Shown here: positions 49,842 to 61,739 of the stretch, in pieces
Layout of the letters: each line of letters begins with the position of its first letter
Numbering within the stretch: position 1 is the first letter of the stretch
NCBI GenBank assembly: GCA_002897115.2
Contig: BCIH01000008.1
Coordinates: 396,520 to 460,519, forward strand
Source: Prototheca cutis
Lineage: Eukaryota; Chlorophyta; Trebouxiophyceae; Chlorellales; Chlorellaceae
DNA: 64,000 nucleotides
Direction: 5' to 3'
The notes under the pieces: model-generated
The model's database searches: none
Told to the model about the DNA's origin: nothing
What the model saw: the letters and a program-made list of their open reading frames with translations, nothing else
Position numbers and translations under genes: made by a program

Positions 49842-52800
49842 ATGGCAGCTACTTCCGCGGATGGGGTGAGTCTTGCGGGCCTGTTTGAGGAGGCAGGCAG
49901 CGCCGCAGACGTGGCAGCACTGCTGGGCAGGCTGCCCGCCCCCACCGAGCAGGGCGCCGCAGAGGTGGCCGCCTTGCTGGCCCGTCGTCCGGGCACCTGG
50001 GCTCCCGATGCGGTGGGCGCTGCCCTGTGCAAGGCCGCCCCCGGTCTGTCTGCAGATGGCACCGCGGCGGCGCTGAGGTCAGGCGTGCTGGGCCTGCCGC
50101 TGGACGCGACGGGCATGCACGCACTGCTGTCGTTTTGGCGCGCGCTGTTTGACGGCGCATCATTCCCCGTGGGGATACTGCTGGGCGGCGAGCCCTGGCC
50201 TCGGCCCGACGTGCACGCCAAGGTGCTGCGCCTGGCGCTGGCCGCGCCGCCGGGCATGGTCGACTGGGCTGCCGGCGGTGAGGCCGCAATGCCCATGGTC
50301 TCGCCGCTCCCCCCCGGCACGGCGCCTGGGTCCCCCTGGGCCCGTGCGGACGTGTACGCAACACTGGCCGCGCTGGCCCGCGCCGGCGCGGCGCGCGAGG
50401 CCGTGGCCTCGCTGGATGCCGGCACGCGAGCGGCGCCCGTGGAGCTCCTGGCCCGTGGCGTGGCGGGCGCGCCTGGCGGCTGGGGCGCCGACCCCGTGGC
50501 GGCGCGGCTGCTGCCGCAGCTGCTGGACGCGACGCCGCTGCCGGCGTGCCTGGACATTGCCGTGGAGGCCGGTTGCGCGGGGCGCTTTCCGGCGCTGGAG
50601 GCGTGGCTGACGGCCGCGGTGGCGGCGCGGGGCTCCGATCTGCTCCGCGACTGCCTGGCGCTGCTGGAGGCGCGGCTGGGCGACGCGACGCGGCCGCTGC
50701 CCCGTGACGTCGCGTCGGCGCTGATGCGCGTCGTCACGCTGCACGCGCACGCGCTGCCCCCGGGTGCCGAGCGGTCCCTGGAGGCGCTGGGCCGTGCTCT
50801 GCTGGGGGACGGCGGGGCCCGTGCCGTTGGTGGCGGCGGCGGTACGGGTGCTGGCGCTGGTGCGCCCGCCCGGGTCCTGGCGCCATCAGACGGTGCATCT
50901 CCCGCCGGTATGCCCGGCCCTCCCGAGGGCGGGTTTGGCGAGGACATCGAGGCCGAGGCCAACGCAACGTTCCAGCGCGTCTACACCGACGCGGTGTCGG
51001 TGCCTGAACTGGTGGAGGAGCTGGCGCGGATGGCCGGGTCAGGTGACGCACGCGAGCGGCGCCTGTTTGACTGCATCGTGCACAACCTGTTTGACGAGTA
51101 CCGCTTCTTGCCCCGGTACCCGGACAGGGAACTGGAGCTGACGGGGGAGTTGTGGGGTGCGGCCATCGCCCGGGGCCTTGTCCGTGGTGCGGCGCTGGGC
51201 GTCGCGATGCGCGCGCTGCTGGACGCGCTGGGAGGCGGCGGCGAGGGCGGCACGGCGCGGCTGCGTGCGTTTGGGACGCTTGCCGTTCGCGCGTTGGCCC
51301 CGCAGCTGCGCCTGTGGCCCGAGTTTGCCGCGCGACTGGCGGCGGCGCCGGGACTCGACCCGGCGTTGCGGGCCGTTGCGTTGGAGGCTGCGAATGGAAG
51401 TGCTGGTGTTGGGGGCGCGGGCGATGTGTCGGTGGCACAATCCTCGACAACGACCCCAGCGCCGCGGCCGCCGGCGAGCCCAGCACCGGAGCCGGTGGGC
51501 CTGGCGACGCCGCCGCGGCCGTCGCGTGGTGAGGGCGTGGCGACGCCGGGCCCCGCGCCGTCGCTGCTGGCCACGCCGCCGTCTGCGAGCCGTGGCGACG
51601 CGCCGGCACTGTTTTCGACCATCAACGCCGACACGCTGGAGGCTGCGATGGCACGGGCGGCGGATTATACGCTGCCGCCTGCGGCCGCGGTGGACCGTGT
51701 GCACTTTTTGATCAACAACCTGACGCGCCAAAACCTCGAGGGCAAGCTGGCCGAGCTGCGTGGCATCATCACGCCGGCCTACTACCCGTGGTTCACTACA
51801 TACCTCACGGTCAAGCGCGCTGCACAGGTGAGTGGGCTGGGGGTTGGGGGCCGGGGGGTTTGGGGCAGGGAGTTTGGGGGTCCTGTGGTCAATGGAGGCT
51901 CGCCTTGACCTTGGCCGCTCCTCATGCCTTATCCCTACCAGCCAACAAGCAACATGCCCACACCCACGAAAATGCAGGAGCCAAACTTCCATGACACGTA
52001 CGTGGCACTGGTGTTTGAGTGGAACGAGCGCGTGCTGCGCGACGGTTTCGTGCGCACGACGATCAAGTACGTGCGCGTGCTGGTGGAGTCGCCATCGCTG
52101 CTCAAGACCAACGAGCGCTCGCTACTGCGCAACCTGGCCTCGTTCCTGGGCAAGCTGACGCTGGCTGACAACCGGCCCGTGCTCCAGGTCAGTTTTGGGG
52201 GGGATTTGGGAATGCGATGCAGCGCGAGGTGGTCGTTTTGAGGGGGGGGGTTGCATGGAATGATGCAATGGATTAACGAGTCGGTTGTGTGTGTGTGTTG
52301 GGGGGAGGGGGGGGGGAGGTGCTTCCAGCAGCTCCCTCTTCCTGGCGGGATGTGGGAGAGGTGCGGCCCGGTGCAGGCCGTCGATCGCTTGCAACCTGCC
52401 CCAGCTGGCTCGACGCGGCAATTCTCTGGATTGACTTTTCCTCTGTGCGCCTTGTGCAACCTCCCACTGGTCTGCGTCAACTTTGATTAACACCTCCCCC
52501 CCCTCGCCCCCATCCAAAACAAAAAAACTGCGTGCAGAAAGACCTGGACTTGCAGGAGATGCTGCTGAGCGCGTACGAGACAGGGCGGCTGCACCCGATC
52601 CTGATGTTTGTGCGACTGCTGCTGGACGCGGGCCTGGCGTCGCGGGTGTTCCGGCCGCCCAACCCCTGGTTCATGTCGCTGATGCGGCTGATGGTGGAGC
52701 TGCAGCAGCAGCCCGGCATCAAGCAGGGCATCGTGTTTGAGGTGGAGTTGCTGGCCAAGCGCGTGGGGCTGAGCTCGGTGGACGTGGCGCCGACAGCGCT

Positions 52801-55800
52801 GCTCCCAGGGCGGCGCCGCCCGCCACCCGACTCGCCCGACTTTTCGCCCGGCGCGGCCGGCCCGGCGGGCCTGGCCACGCCCGAGCGGTCGGGGCCGTCG
52901 GCGACGGCCGGGGGCACGCGGCCCACGACGCCCGGCGGTCCCGCGCTGACCCCGGGCCCCATGCTGACCCCGGGCCCCGCGGCACGCAGTGCGTCTAGTG
53001 GTGCTTCCGGCGACGCCGTGGCCGCAGCAGCTGCACAGGCCGTGCGCGCCGCTGCGGCGGCCGCAGCCGCTGCGGCGGCCGCCGCTGCCTCGCCGGCCGA
53101 CGGCCAGCAGGCGCCCTCCCAGCAGCAGCAGCAACAGTCGGCGGGCGCCGACCCGTCGCTGCTGGAGGCGCTGGCGTCTCGCATCGTCATCGCCCCCCGG
53201 CTCGAGGCGTATGAGCCGCGGCTGGGGCTGCGTGCGGTGGTGCTGGCGGCAGCGCGTGCGGCGATCCGCGACGTTGTCGACCCGGTCGTGGACCGCGCTC
53301 GTGCCATCTCGTGCGTGACGGGGGTGGCGCTGGTGCTCAAGGACCTGGCCGCAGAGCCCGACGCAGGCGCGGTGCGCGCCGCGGCAGTCGCGGCGGTGCG
53401 CGGCCTGGCGCGCGCCCTGGCGCTGGTGACGGCACGCGAGCCGCTGCGGCTGCGCCTGGCGTCGCACGTCGGCGCGGCGCTGCCGCGGGACTTGGACCCG
53501 CACCTGGCCGCGGCGCTGACCGAGGCGTTGACGGGCGACAACCTGGATGCGGCATGCGGGGTGGTGGAGGGCACGGCCGCGGCGCGCGCAGCAGCCGAGG
53601 CGGAGGTCCGGCTGGCGCCCGCGCTGGCCGCGCGGCGTGCCGTCGCTGCCACGGGCGGGGTCTGGGACCCCACGGCTGCGCGTGGTACTGGTGCTGCGGC
53701 TGGTGCAAACGCGGGCACCACCAGCCCTGCCTCCTCAAAGTTCCCGGCGGCGCTGCCGCCCGGCCTGAGGCCTGCGCGTGTGGCGGCCATGGGCCACGCG
53801 GCACGTGTGTACGACGAGTTTGCACGGATCGGCCGCGCGGGTCTGCTGGTCGCCGGCGAAGGTGAGAGCGCGGTCGGCGCTGGGGGTTCGGCTGCGACCG
53901 CTGGGCCTGCAGCCACGGTACCGCAGCCTGACGACGGCGACGCGGCGCGGCGGGCGGGCCCGCCGGCGGCGGCGATTGCACTGCGCGCGCGGTTTGCGGC
54001 CTGGATCCAGCGCATGGACACGGCCGTGGCGGCCGAGGCCGCCCGCGGCGAGCCCGGCGAGGCCGAGGGAGTGGCTGCTGCTGGTGGTGGTGCTGCGGCT
54101 CCCCGCGCCGAGGGTGCGACCGTGGCTGGCCCCTCCCCACAGTCTACCGCGCCGTCGTCGCCGGCGTTGTCGCCGGCGCGGCGCAATGCGCGCGAACGTG
54201 CGCTGGCGCGGCACCGGGGCCCCGCGCTGCCTGCCGAGCTTCGGGCCCTGGCGGCTGAGGCGGCGGCCCTGGCGCCGGGCGCCGAGCTCCCCGCCGCGGT
54301 GGCCGACGTCGCGGCGGCGGTGCTGGCGCGTGCGCTGGCCGGCGGCGCACCCCGGCCGCATGCGGCGGCATACGTCGCGGCGGCCGCGGCGCTGCGTGAC
54401 GCGCTGCCGCCCGGCGCACGGGCCGGTCTGGCGCTGGACGCGACGCGCGCACTGCTGGCGGCCGTGGACGAGGGCCGCGCGCCGAGGGATGCGGCCGAGG
54501 CCCTGGCCGCAGCGCGCCTGCTGGTGCTGCCGGAGCTGGATGTGGCGCTGGCGCGGACCATCGCGGGCCCGCGCTCGGGCCCCGCGAGCGATGTTGCCCT
54601 GGCCCTGTTGCAGTTTGCCTGCGTCCAGTGTGCGCTGGCGGGTGGTGGTGGGGATGGTGCTGCGGCTGCCGAGGCTGACGGTCGTGCTGGCACCGCAGCT
54701 GGTACAACCCCAACGACTCCAACCACACGCCCGCCATTGACCGCGTACGACTTGGCGGCGAGCGCGGATGCGCTGCTGCGCGTGTCGCGCGGCCTGCCCG
54801 CGGGCCCGGGCGTCGCGGCGGTCATCCGCGAGGCGCGGCGCCTGGCGCTCCTGGACGCTGCGGCCGCGAAGCCGGGCGCCGCGGTCGTGCAGCTGCGCGG
54901 CGTCGGTCCGACTGCTAGTGGTACTGGTGGTGCGGGGCAGCAGGGGTCTTCAACGGCAGTCGCGCCGCCGGCGCCGGCGGCCGTGGACGCGGTGATGCGT
55001 GCCCTGGACCGCTGGGCGCGCGGTGCGGCCCCGGGGGGTGGTCGCGACCGTGCCGCGGCACGCGCGCTGTTTGCCACCATGCGCGCCGACGGACTGCTCC
55101 TGCCGGAGGTGGGCTCGCGATTTTGGATGGTGGTGGTGTTTGGGGTGTGTGTGGCCTTTAGGCGGGGGGGGGNGGNGGGGTGGGCAGCGCAGCCTGGTCT
55201 CGCTGCGCTTTCTCAGTCTGATGACATAAAACCGCCGCCCCGAACCCCATTGTAGGAGATGGCGCTGGCGCCCGAGCATGCACGCACGGCGTTCCAGCTT
55301 GCGGCGCAGCACTGCCAGCGCAGCGAGGTTGCGGCGGCTCGTGGAGGCGCGCACGGCCCCGCCCCGCTGGCGTTTGCCGCGGTGGACGCGGCCGGGGGCC
55401 TGGTGGCAGCGCTGGCGCGCGAGGCGCCGGGCGCCGCGCTGACCCCCACGCTGCGTGCGCTGGGCGAGGTCCTTTTGGAGTAAGTTGTTTTTTTTTGGGG
55501 GGGGGGGGGTTTTGTTGTTTTGGGTCGGGGAGGAGGGGCGTGAGAAGTTTGGGCAAGTGCTTGGATGGCCGGGGGGGTGGCTGGGAGGCACGGTGCTGGG
55601 ACGGTTTGGAGGTTGCACCTGCTTCTGGAGGCCGCATTGGCCTGGCCAATCCTCCGTCAGTCCGCACGGCAACCAACCCTCCATCACCCACGATGCTCCG
55701 TGCAGGGACGCGGAGGAGCGGGGGCCGCTGTTCAGTGGCCGCCCGTACTACCGCCTGGTGCTGGGCATCCTGGCCGAGCTGGTCGACGGTGCAGCAGAGG

Positions 55801-57122
55801 TGCCGTCCCCCGCGGCATCGCCATCGGGCCCATCCACTTTGTCCCCGGCGCCGTCGGCGGCCGACCTGGAGCGTCTGACGGCGATTGCCGACCTGCTGTA
55901 CATGGTGCGGCCGCAGCGTGCCCCTGCCTTTGCGTTCTGCTGGCTGGCGCTGGTGGGCGAGCGGCGGCTGCTGCCCTGCCTGCTGGCGGCGGGCCCCGGC
56001 CCCGGCTGGTCGGCGGTGCGCGCGCTGCTGCTGGCGCAGCTGGCGTTCCTGGGCCCCGCACTGGCTGCAGGCGAGCAGACGGAGGCGGTACGGGCGCTGT
56101 ACCGTGGCACGCTGCGCGTGCTGCTAGTGGTCCTGCACGATTTCCCCGAGTTTTTGTGCGCGCACGCCGACGCGCTGGCGGCGGCAGTGCCCGCGCCCGC
56201 AGTGCAGCTGCGCAACCTGGTGCTGTCCGCGTTCCCCCGGGCCATGCACCTGCCCGACCCGTTTGCCTCGGGCGTCGGGCCCGACGCCGTGCCCGAGGGG
56301 GCCGGTGGGCAAACTGGTGGTGGGAGCAGCCCGGGCTCATCGGCATCCCCACCGCGGGCCGAGGCGACGCTGGCCGACGGTCTCCTGCGTGCCGCGGCAG
56401 ACGCGCTCGTGGCGGCCTGCGGTGCGGGCGGCGTGGGCGCTTCGGCGGCCCTGCCCGGCCTGCTTGCCGCGCTGCCTGCTGCGGTGCCGGGGCCCTTTCC
56501 GACCACAGGTGCCGCGGCCGCGGCCGTCGCAGTGTACATTTGCCTCCGCGGCGCCGAGGCCATGAGCGGGGCCAAAGGCGGCGATGGGGCCTCCGACGGC
56601 GAGGGCGGGAAACGAGGCGACGGGGCCAGCGCCCAGTCCGGAACTACGGCCGCTGCCCCACAGCAGGCTCCCTCGCCTTCATCTTTCCCCGCGTCGCACG
56701 CCGGGGCCCTCGCCTCCCTGGCCGGTGCGCTGGACCCCCCCGTGCGCAAGGCCGTGCTGGACGCGCTGGCCAACCGGCTGCGGTACCCCGGTCCCATCAC
56801 GGCGGCATTTTCGGCGGCGCTGCTGGGCCTGTTTGTGCGCGCGGGGCGGGGGCCGCTGGCGGAGCAGCTGGCGCGTGTGCTGCTGGAGCGCCTGATCGCG
56901 ACGCGGCCGCACCCCTGGGGCCTGCTGGTCACGTTTGTGGAGCTGCTGCGCAACCCGGCCTACGGATTTTGGACACACGACTTTGTGCGCTGCGCGCCCG
57001 ACATCGAGCGCCTGTTTGACTCCATGTCCCGCTCCGCCCTCGGCGGCGGTTCTGCGGTTGGGGCGGGTGGGCCCCAGGCCCCCCAGGTCCCCCAGGCCGC
57101 GCCCCAGACTGCCACGGCCTGA
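49842..57122 (+). CDS. NOT1: CCR4-NOT transcription complex scaffold subunit NOT1
   Basis: Exons 49842-51827, 51978-52187, 52538-55108, 55256-55479 and 55706-57122; 2135 residues from the first ATG. NOT1 is the scaffold of the cytoplasmic deadenylase. Diagnostic parts: the helical N-terminal HEAT-like region; the MIF4G-like domain with VHFLINNLTRQNLEGKLAEL, YYPWFTTYLTVKRAA and NFHDTYVALVFEWNERV (CAF1-binding); PNPWFMSLMRLMVEL; DPVVDRARAIS with CREPL-like TAREPLRLRLASHV (DUF3819, CAF40-binding); and the C-terminal Not1 domain with ERLIATRPHPWGLLVTFVEL, NPAYGFWTHDFVRCAPDIERLF. It is extremely Ala/Gly-rich with poly-Ala insertions. The N-terminus appears ~200-350 residues shorter than in land plants, and the frame is open back to an acceptor at 49799, so the annotated start may be internal. 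Confidence 0.92.
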
Positions 57123-58064
57123 TTGAGTGGTTTTTGAGGCGTGCCGTAGCGACAACATGGCGACCGGTGCGTTGATGTGCAGACACCACCCTCACCTCGT
57201 TCCTCCTCCTTCAATGAAAGAGGTGGGGGGGGGTGCACAGTGCCACCAGACCCAACCTCCACAGGCCCTCCCCGAATTTTCGTCCTCAATCAGCGTGCTT
57301 CGATGTTGCCCAACATATTTCCTGTTTCCTGCTCCTTTGTTCTTCTGCCTATTTGCTTGTGTAAAAGAGTTCCCGAGACGTAGTGTGTGGGGGGGGAGTT
57401 TGGGGTGCGGCCCCAGGATGGGTTGAGCTTGCCTTTGCCTGGGTGGAGTCTGCGACACCCTGGCGGTGACTGAGCATCATTCAGAGCATGCATTTCCTGA
57501 TTGTTTGGAAGGTTTGGACAAAAGAGTGGTGAGTGGTCCCTCTGGGGTTTTTGAACAGCAAGTACCATGCAGGGCAAGATAATGCAACCAGCTCAGCCAG
57601 CAACCGCGTCACATCACCCCGGGGGTTGCTGGGCATCACTGATGGCTGTGAATTGTCACCCCCCACAGGGCAAGAGGAAGGTGGACCACCTCAATGATGG
57701 GCCACCGAGTTGCAACAAGTGTAGTGCCAGGGGGTCAATTTCCAGGACCCTCTAAAACCTCCTTGCACGACCTGTTCTGCTGCCAATAAGGAACCCAACC
57801 CATCCTCTGAGCGACGTGGCAAGGGAATGTGGTGAAACAGGCATTTTGTTTGAAAAACATGCCCTTGCTGCGCAGGTGGGAGTCGATGAATCTCGACAAG
57901 GTTTCATCATTTTGCCCTGCATTGTACATCAGGTGTGCGACCTCCGCATCCGCGCGCATGCACCCGGACCATAAAGTCACCTGCCCCAAATCCTGGCATC
58001 ACATACGCCAGGCCCATCACCCTCATCGTGCGCAATGCAACCCGGATTGGGGGCCAGATGAGGC
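57123..58064. other. NOT1 3' flank, MITE copy C and APC5 upstream region
   Basis: The only recognisable feature is the dispersed repeat at 57562-57927. It ends about 140 bp before the APC5 start codon, so it may overlap the APC5 promoter. Confidence 0.5.
57562..57927 (+). mobile_element. MITE-like dispersed repeat, copy C, with terminal inverted repeats
   Basis: Starts GTACCATGCAGGGCAAGAT; the other end, read inward, is GTACAATGCAGGGCAAAAT. This gives 17 of 19 matching terminal positions. The internal sequence is the same as copies A and B. There is no coding capacity. Inverted termini, small size and several copies indicate a non-autonomous DNA transposon. A TA duplication is possible, but the target site cannot be fixed. 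Confidence 0.88.
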
Positions 58065-61000
58065 ATGCAGGGCGAGCTCTTCCCCTACGACGTGGCGGTG
58101 GCCGGGTTGATCACTTCCGCCCTGCGCCAGGACCCGGCCCAGGACGTCACGACGGGGGATGCCGAGGGCGCGGCCGTGTTGACAAAGTTTCTCCATGATG
58201 AGGTGGTGGGCGTGTGGGGCCCCGATCAGCGCAGCATCGTGGCACTTGTGCAGCGGCTGGAGGTATGCGGTGGAGGAGCAGAGGGAAATGATGGTGCTGC
58301 CAGCACGGCACGAGCCCCAATCAACGATGCATGCTTTGCATGTGCAGATTACGTGGACATGCCTTCCAATATCGACTGATCAGGGCTGTTCACAACCGCC
58401 TGTCGCCACAGTCCTGGCCGCCACCGCAACCCCACCCCCCCCACTCTGCACTCCTCTGCAGGGGGCCCTGGACGTGACGGAGTCAATCCGGCATGGTCCC
58501 TTTGTCCAGGAGCTGCTCGACTGGTTGGCGGGCCTGCTAGTGGGCTTGCAGACCCCCGACGACTTGGTGGACTTGATGGACGGCGCTCGGCTCATGTTGA
58601 CGGGCCGAGTGGCCGCCGCGACCGTGCCCGATGCCGCCAGTGCGTTGGGCACCGCACTTCTAGAGACCACCACGCGCTTTGGCCTGCTGGCATTCGAGGC
58701 GAGGGCGGTGGCCGTGTTGGGATCTAGTTGTGTCCTTTTCCTTTGTGGAGAAGGGGGTCTTGACTGGTGAGTGCATGACCGGAATCCAACTCATTCGCCC
58801 CGTCGTCCTTCTAAGCGAACAATTCCCTCACATGCTCAACCAGGGCATATGTGCACTACTGGAAGAGACACAACTACAGGTGGCAGTGACCCTGTCGCCT
58901 GACGAGGTCTCCGGCAACGGTATCCCCGGCGCCATTCCAGACGCGTCGGCTCGTGCGTTGTACCAACGATCGCTGTACCCGGGCGTCGACGCCGTGCTGC
59001 GGCCGGGCACCAGGGTCGTTGGCGGGCAGTATGCCCCGGTTGACAACGCCATACCCGCGAATCTCCAAGACGTCTTGCCAGCTGACCTGGCAGCCTGCGC
59101 TGATGCGGAGCGCCGCATGGACGTCCCCGCTCTGCGTGCTGCTGTACTGCGCCACGTGGACCGCGGGGGCAGCCAACGGGGCGGGGCGCGTGGCGGCGCA
59201 AGCGGGGCTGCGTTCGCCTTGAATGGCGAGCTGGCGCTGGCGGCGGCCCACGCTGCGGCGGGCCAGGCCGGGCGGGCGCGGCGAGTGGTGGACGAGGCCG
59301 TTCCCGCGGCGCACTCGGCCGGCGGGGCCCGCGTGCTGGCTCGCGCGATGGGCACGCTGGGCGACGTCGCCCAGCGTGGAAGTGGGAAGCCCGGGGTCCA
59401 GGGGTCGGAGGAGGCGGCGATGCGGGCGGGGCAGCGGGCGGCGGCGGCCGGGGACCCCGCGCTTGCGGCCACTGCACGACTGGCACGGGCTCGCGCAAGG
59501 CTGCATGGCAGTGGCCATCGACTGGAGGTTGGTACCTGGGATGATGCACAGCCGGCAGTGCACCCCGCATGGGAGGCGTGTGCCGCGGCGCGGGACGTTG
59601 CACGGCTGGCGGCGTGCGCTGCGCTGGAGGCGGCCCTGCCCGCTGGTACGGCTGATGGCCGGGCCGGAGGTCCGGCGGCGGCGGCCGAGCCCCAGGGCGC
59701 CCCAGGCTCCACTGCGGCGGCCGAAGCAGCTGCACTGGCTCGCCTGGCTGACCTGGGATCGTTTTTCTCGTCCGTTGGGGGTGTTCTCTCGCTGGTGGCT
59801 GGTGGAGGGAGCTTCGGTGACAATGGTACTACGTCCCCAGGGCTGTCATCCATGGATTCGTTGCGGGCTGCTGCGGCAACAGCCACAGTAGCGAGCCGGG
59901 GTCACCTGTTGGCTGCAGCGGCGTTGTCCGCCTCAGGAGCACACAGGCTCGCACAGGCTCGGTGCCTGCTGTGCCTGTCCGATGCCGCGGCTGGCCCACA
60001 TGAGCGGGCCGAGGCACTGGCAGCTTTGGCCGGCTCGGCCTCGGCGCAGCGGGGACCCGCCGCAGGGCTGCAGGTTCTGGAAAGTAGTAAAGATGGTGAG
60101 GACATGACAAATGCATGCAACTCTGATGCTCGTGCGGCAGCCACTGTGGCGTTGGCGCGGTTCGAGCTGAGAGCCAGACAAGCGGCCGGAGAGGGAGACT
60201 CCAAGGCCGCCGAGCACTGGGCCGGCTGCGCTGCCGACGTCCTAGCCCTCCCTCGCTTGCGAGAGGACTGCTGGAGGAGCGGGGCAGAGAGCTGGGAAAA
60301 AGAGGAGCTGCGCCCCGCTGCCGCACGGGGCGGTGATGGAAATGGGCCTGACTGTGTTCTGCGGTCCGCGGGGGAGGCGTCGGCGACGGTGGCAGCGGCT
60401 GCCCAGGGGGCCACCACCGCAAGTAGCGTTCCAGCAGCAGCCTCCCCCCACGAGCGTTCGGAACCGCCACCGGCAGCAGCGACGCTGCTGCCTGGCAGCG
60501 CGGCACGGGCGGCACGCAGCATCTTTGGCGAGTCTAACGCCGCCCGGGCCGGTGCGCTGCAGGCGGAGCTGGCCCTGGGCCGGGGTCAAATCAATGCCGC
60601 CCATGCTGCCGCTGATGCATTACATGCGTCCTGCTGCGAGTGCGCTCCCCGGGCTGCTCCCGGACTTGCGTTGCTCACTGCACGGTGCCTGTACGAGGCC
60701 GGCGATGCAGCGAGTGCAGTGCCGCCGGTGCTGGCCGCACTCTCGGGGGCCGAAAGCATAGGCGCTGACGTCGAGGCCGCCAAGGCCCGTCTGTTGTTGG
60801 TACGAGTGTTTCTTTGTCTTCTTTTGTTGATTTGGGGGGGGGTGGTGGTGGAGATGCGTGTCTGTGTACTGCATGCCTGCATATACGATTGGCGTATGGA
60901 TGGGGACCGTGTGCCTTGATCGGTTGTGCCAAGATGGACACGCCAGGCACTGGGATTTTGCATGCCCGCGCTCTGTGTTTGGTTCCATTCGTATGCAGGC

Positions 61001-61385
61001 ACTGGACATTCCGCACATTGGCAACGAATGACTGCTTGTGACCCACCCCATGACCACCCTCCACCAACCGCAGGCTCGCACACTGTGCACACTGGGCGAC
61101 CCGGGGGCGGCCGAGGAGCAGGTGGCTGCGGCGCTGCCGCGGGCGCTGGCCTCTGAAGAGGCGTCTTTGATCGCCGAAGCAGAGCTGATCGGGGCAGAGT
61201 GTGCGCTGGTGCAGTGGGCGCAGCGGCCCGGGCAGCCGGCCGCCGGAACAGCCCTGGGGTCGCCGCTGGCCGAGACCCGAGCGCGGCTGGAAAGCGCGGC
61301 GCGGGGCTTTGAGGCCTGTGATCTTCTGGTGGATGCACAGCATGTCAGGACCGTTCTGGACACCGTTCCTGAGATGGCAGGCTGA
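58065..61385 (+). CDS. APC5: anaphase-promoting complex subunit 5
   Basis: Exons 58065-58262, 58462-58707, 58844-60799 and 61074-61385; about 903 residues. Helical, TPR-like throughout: an N-terminal domain (PYDVAVAGLITSAL, FVQELLDWLAGLLVGL, DDLVDLMDGARLML), then TPR-type repeats (ALAAAHAAAGQAGRARRVVD, ALGRGQINAAHAAADALHAS, YEAGDAASAV) and a C-terminal SAARGFEACDLLVDAQHVRTVL that follows the plant and animal APC5 end. APC5 is a scaffold TPR subunit of the mitotic ubiquitin ligase. Identification rests on the order of weakly conserved segments rather than on one strong motif. Exon 3 may contain further small introns, and a rapidly evolving Ala/Gly-rich middle is present. Confidence 0.72.
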
Positions 61386-61739
61386 GGGCGTGGTGACGGC
61401 CTAATCGTGAGGGACGGCTGTGCCCCCGGTGGCGTGAGCATGCATCGCTCGTCCGATGCACACCGAGCAGCAATGCGTCTGCTTATTGTCGTCCCCGATG
61501 CTGCATCCCACTGGTTTATGAAACTGAACTGGAAACATGAACTGCAAGCGTGTGCCCTCTGCTCACAGGGATTGTGGTTATAAGGGGGCAAGCACCCCCC
61601 TTCCAAACAGAGCCTGCCCCCACCCGAGCGCAGATCCCGGGACCCACCCGAATCCGCCCGCAACGATCATCCTTGAAGAGAACCGGTCCCTCTGCACCCA
61701 GCGCACTTTCTCGTTCTCAAGATCTAGACAACAGTCGCC
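61386..61739. other. APC5 3' flank and upstream region of the next gene
   Basis: No feature recognised. Confidence 0.35.

Noticed and set aside
25392..57755. Three similar short ORFs (QPATASHHPGGCWASL) that look like a small gene family
   Set aside because: They are products of the dispersed repeat. The frame is fixed by shared repeat sequence, not by conserved codon use.
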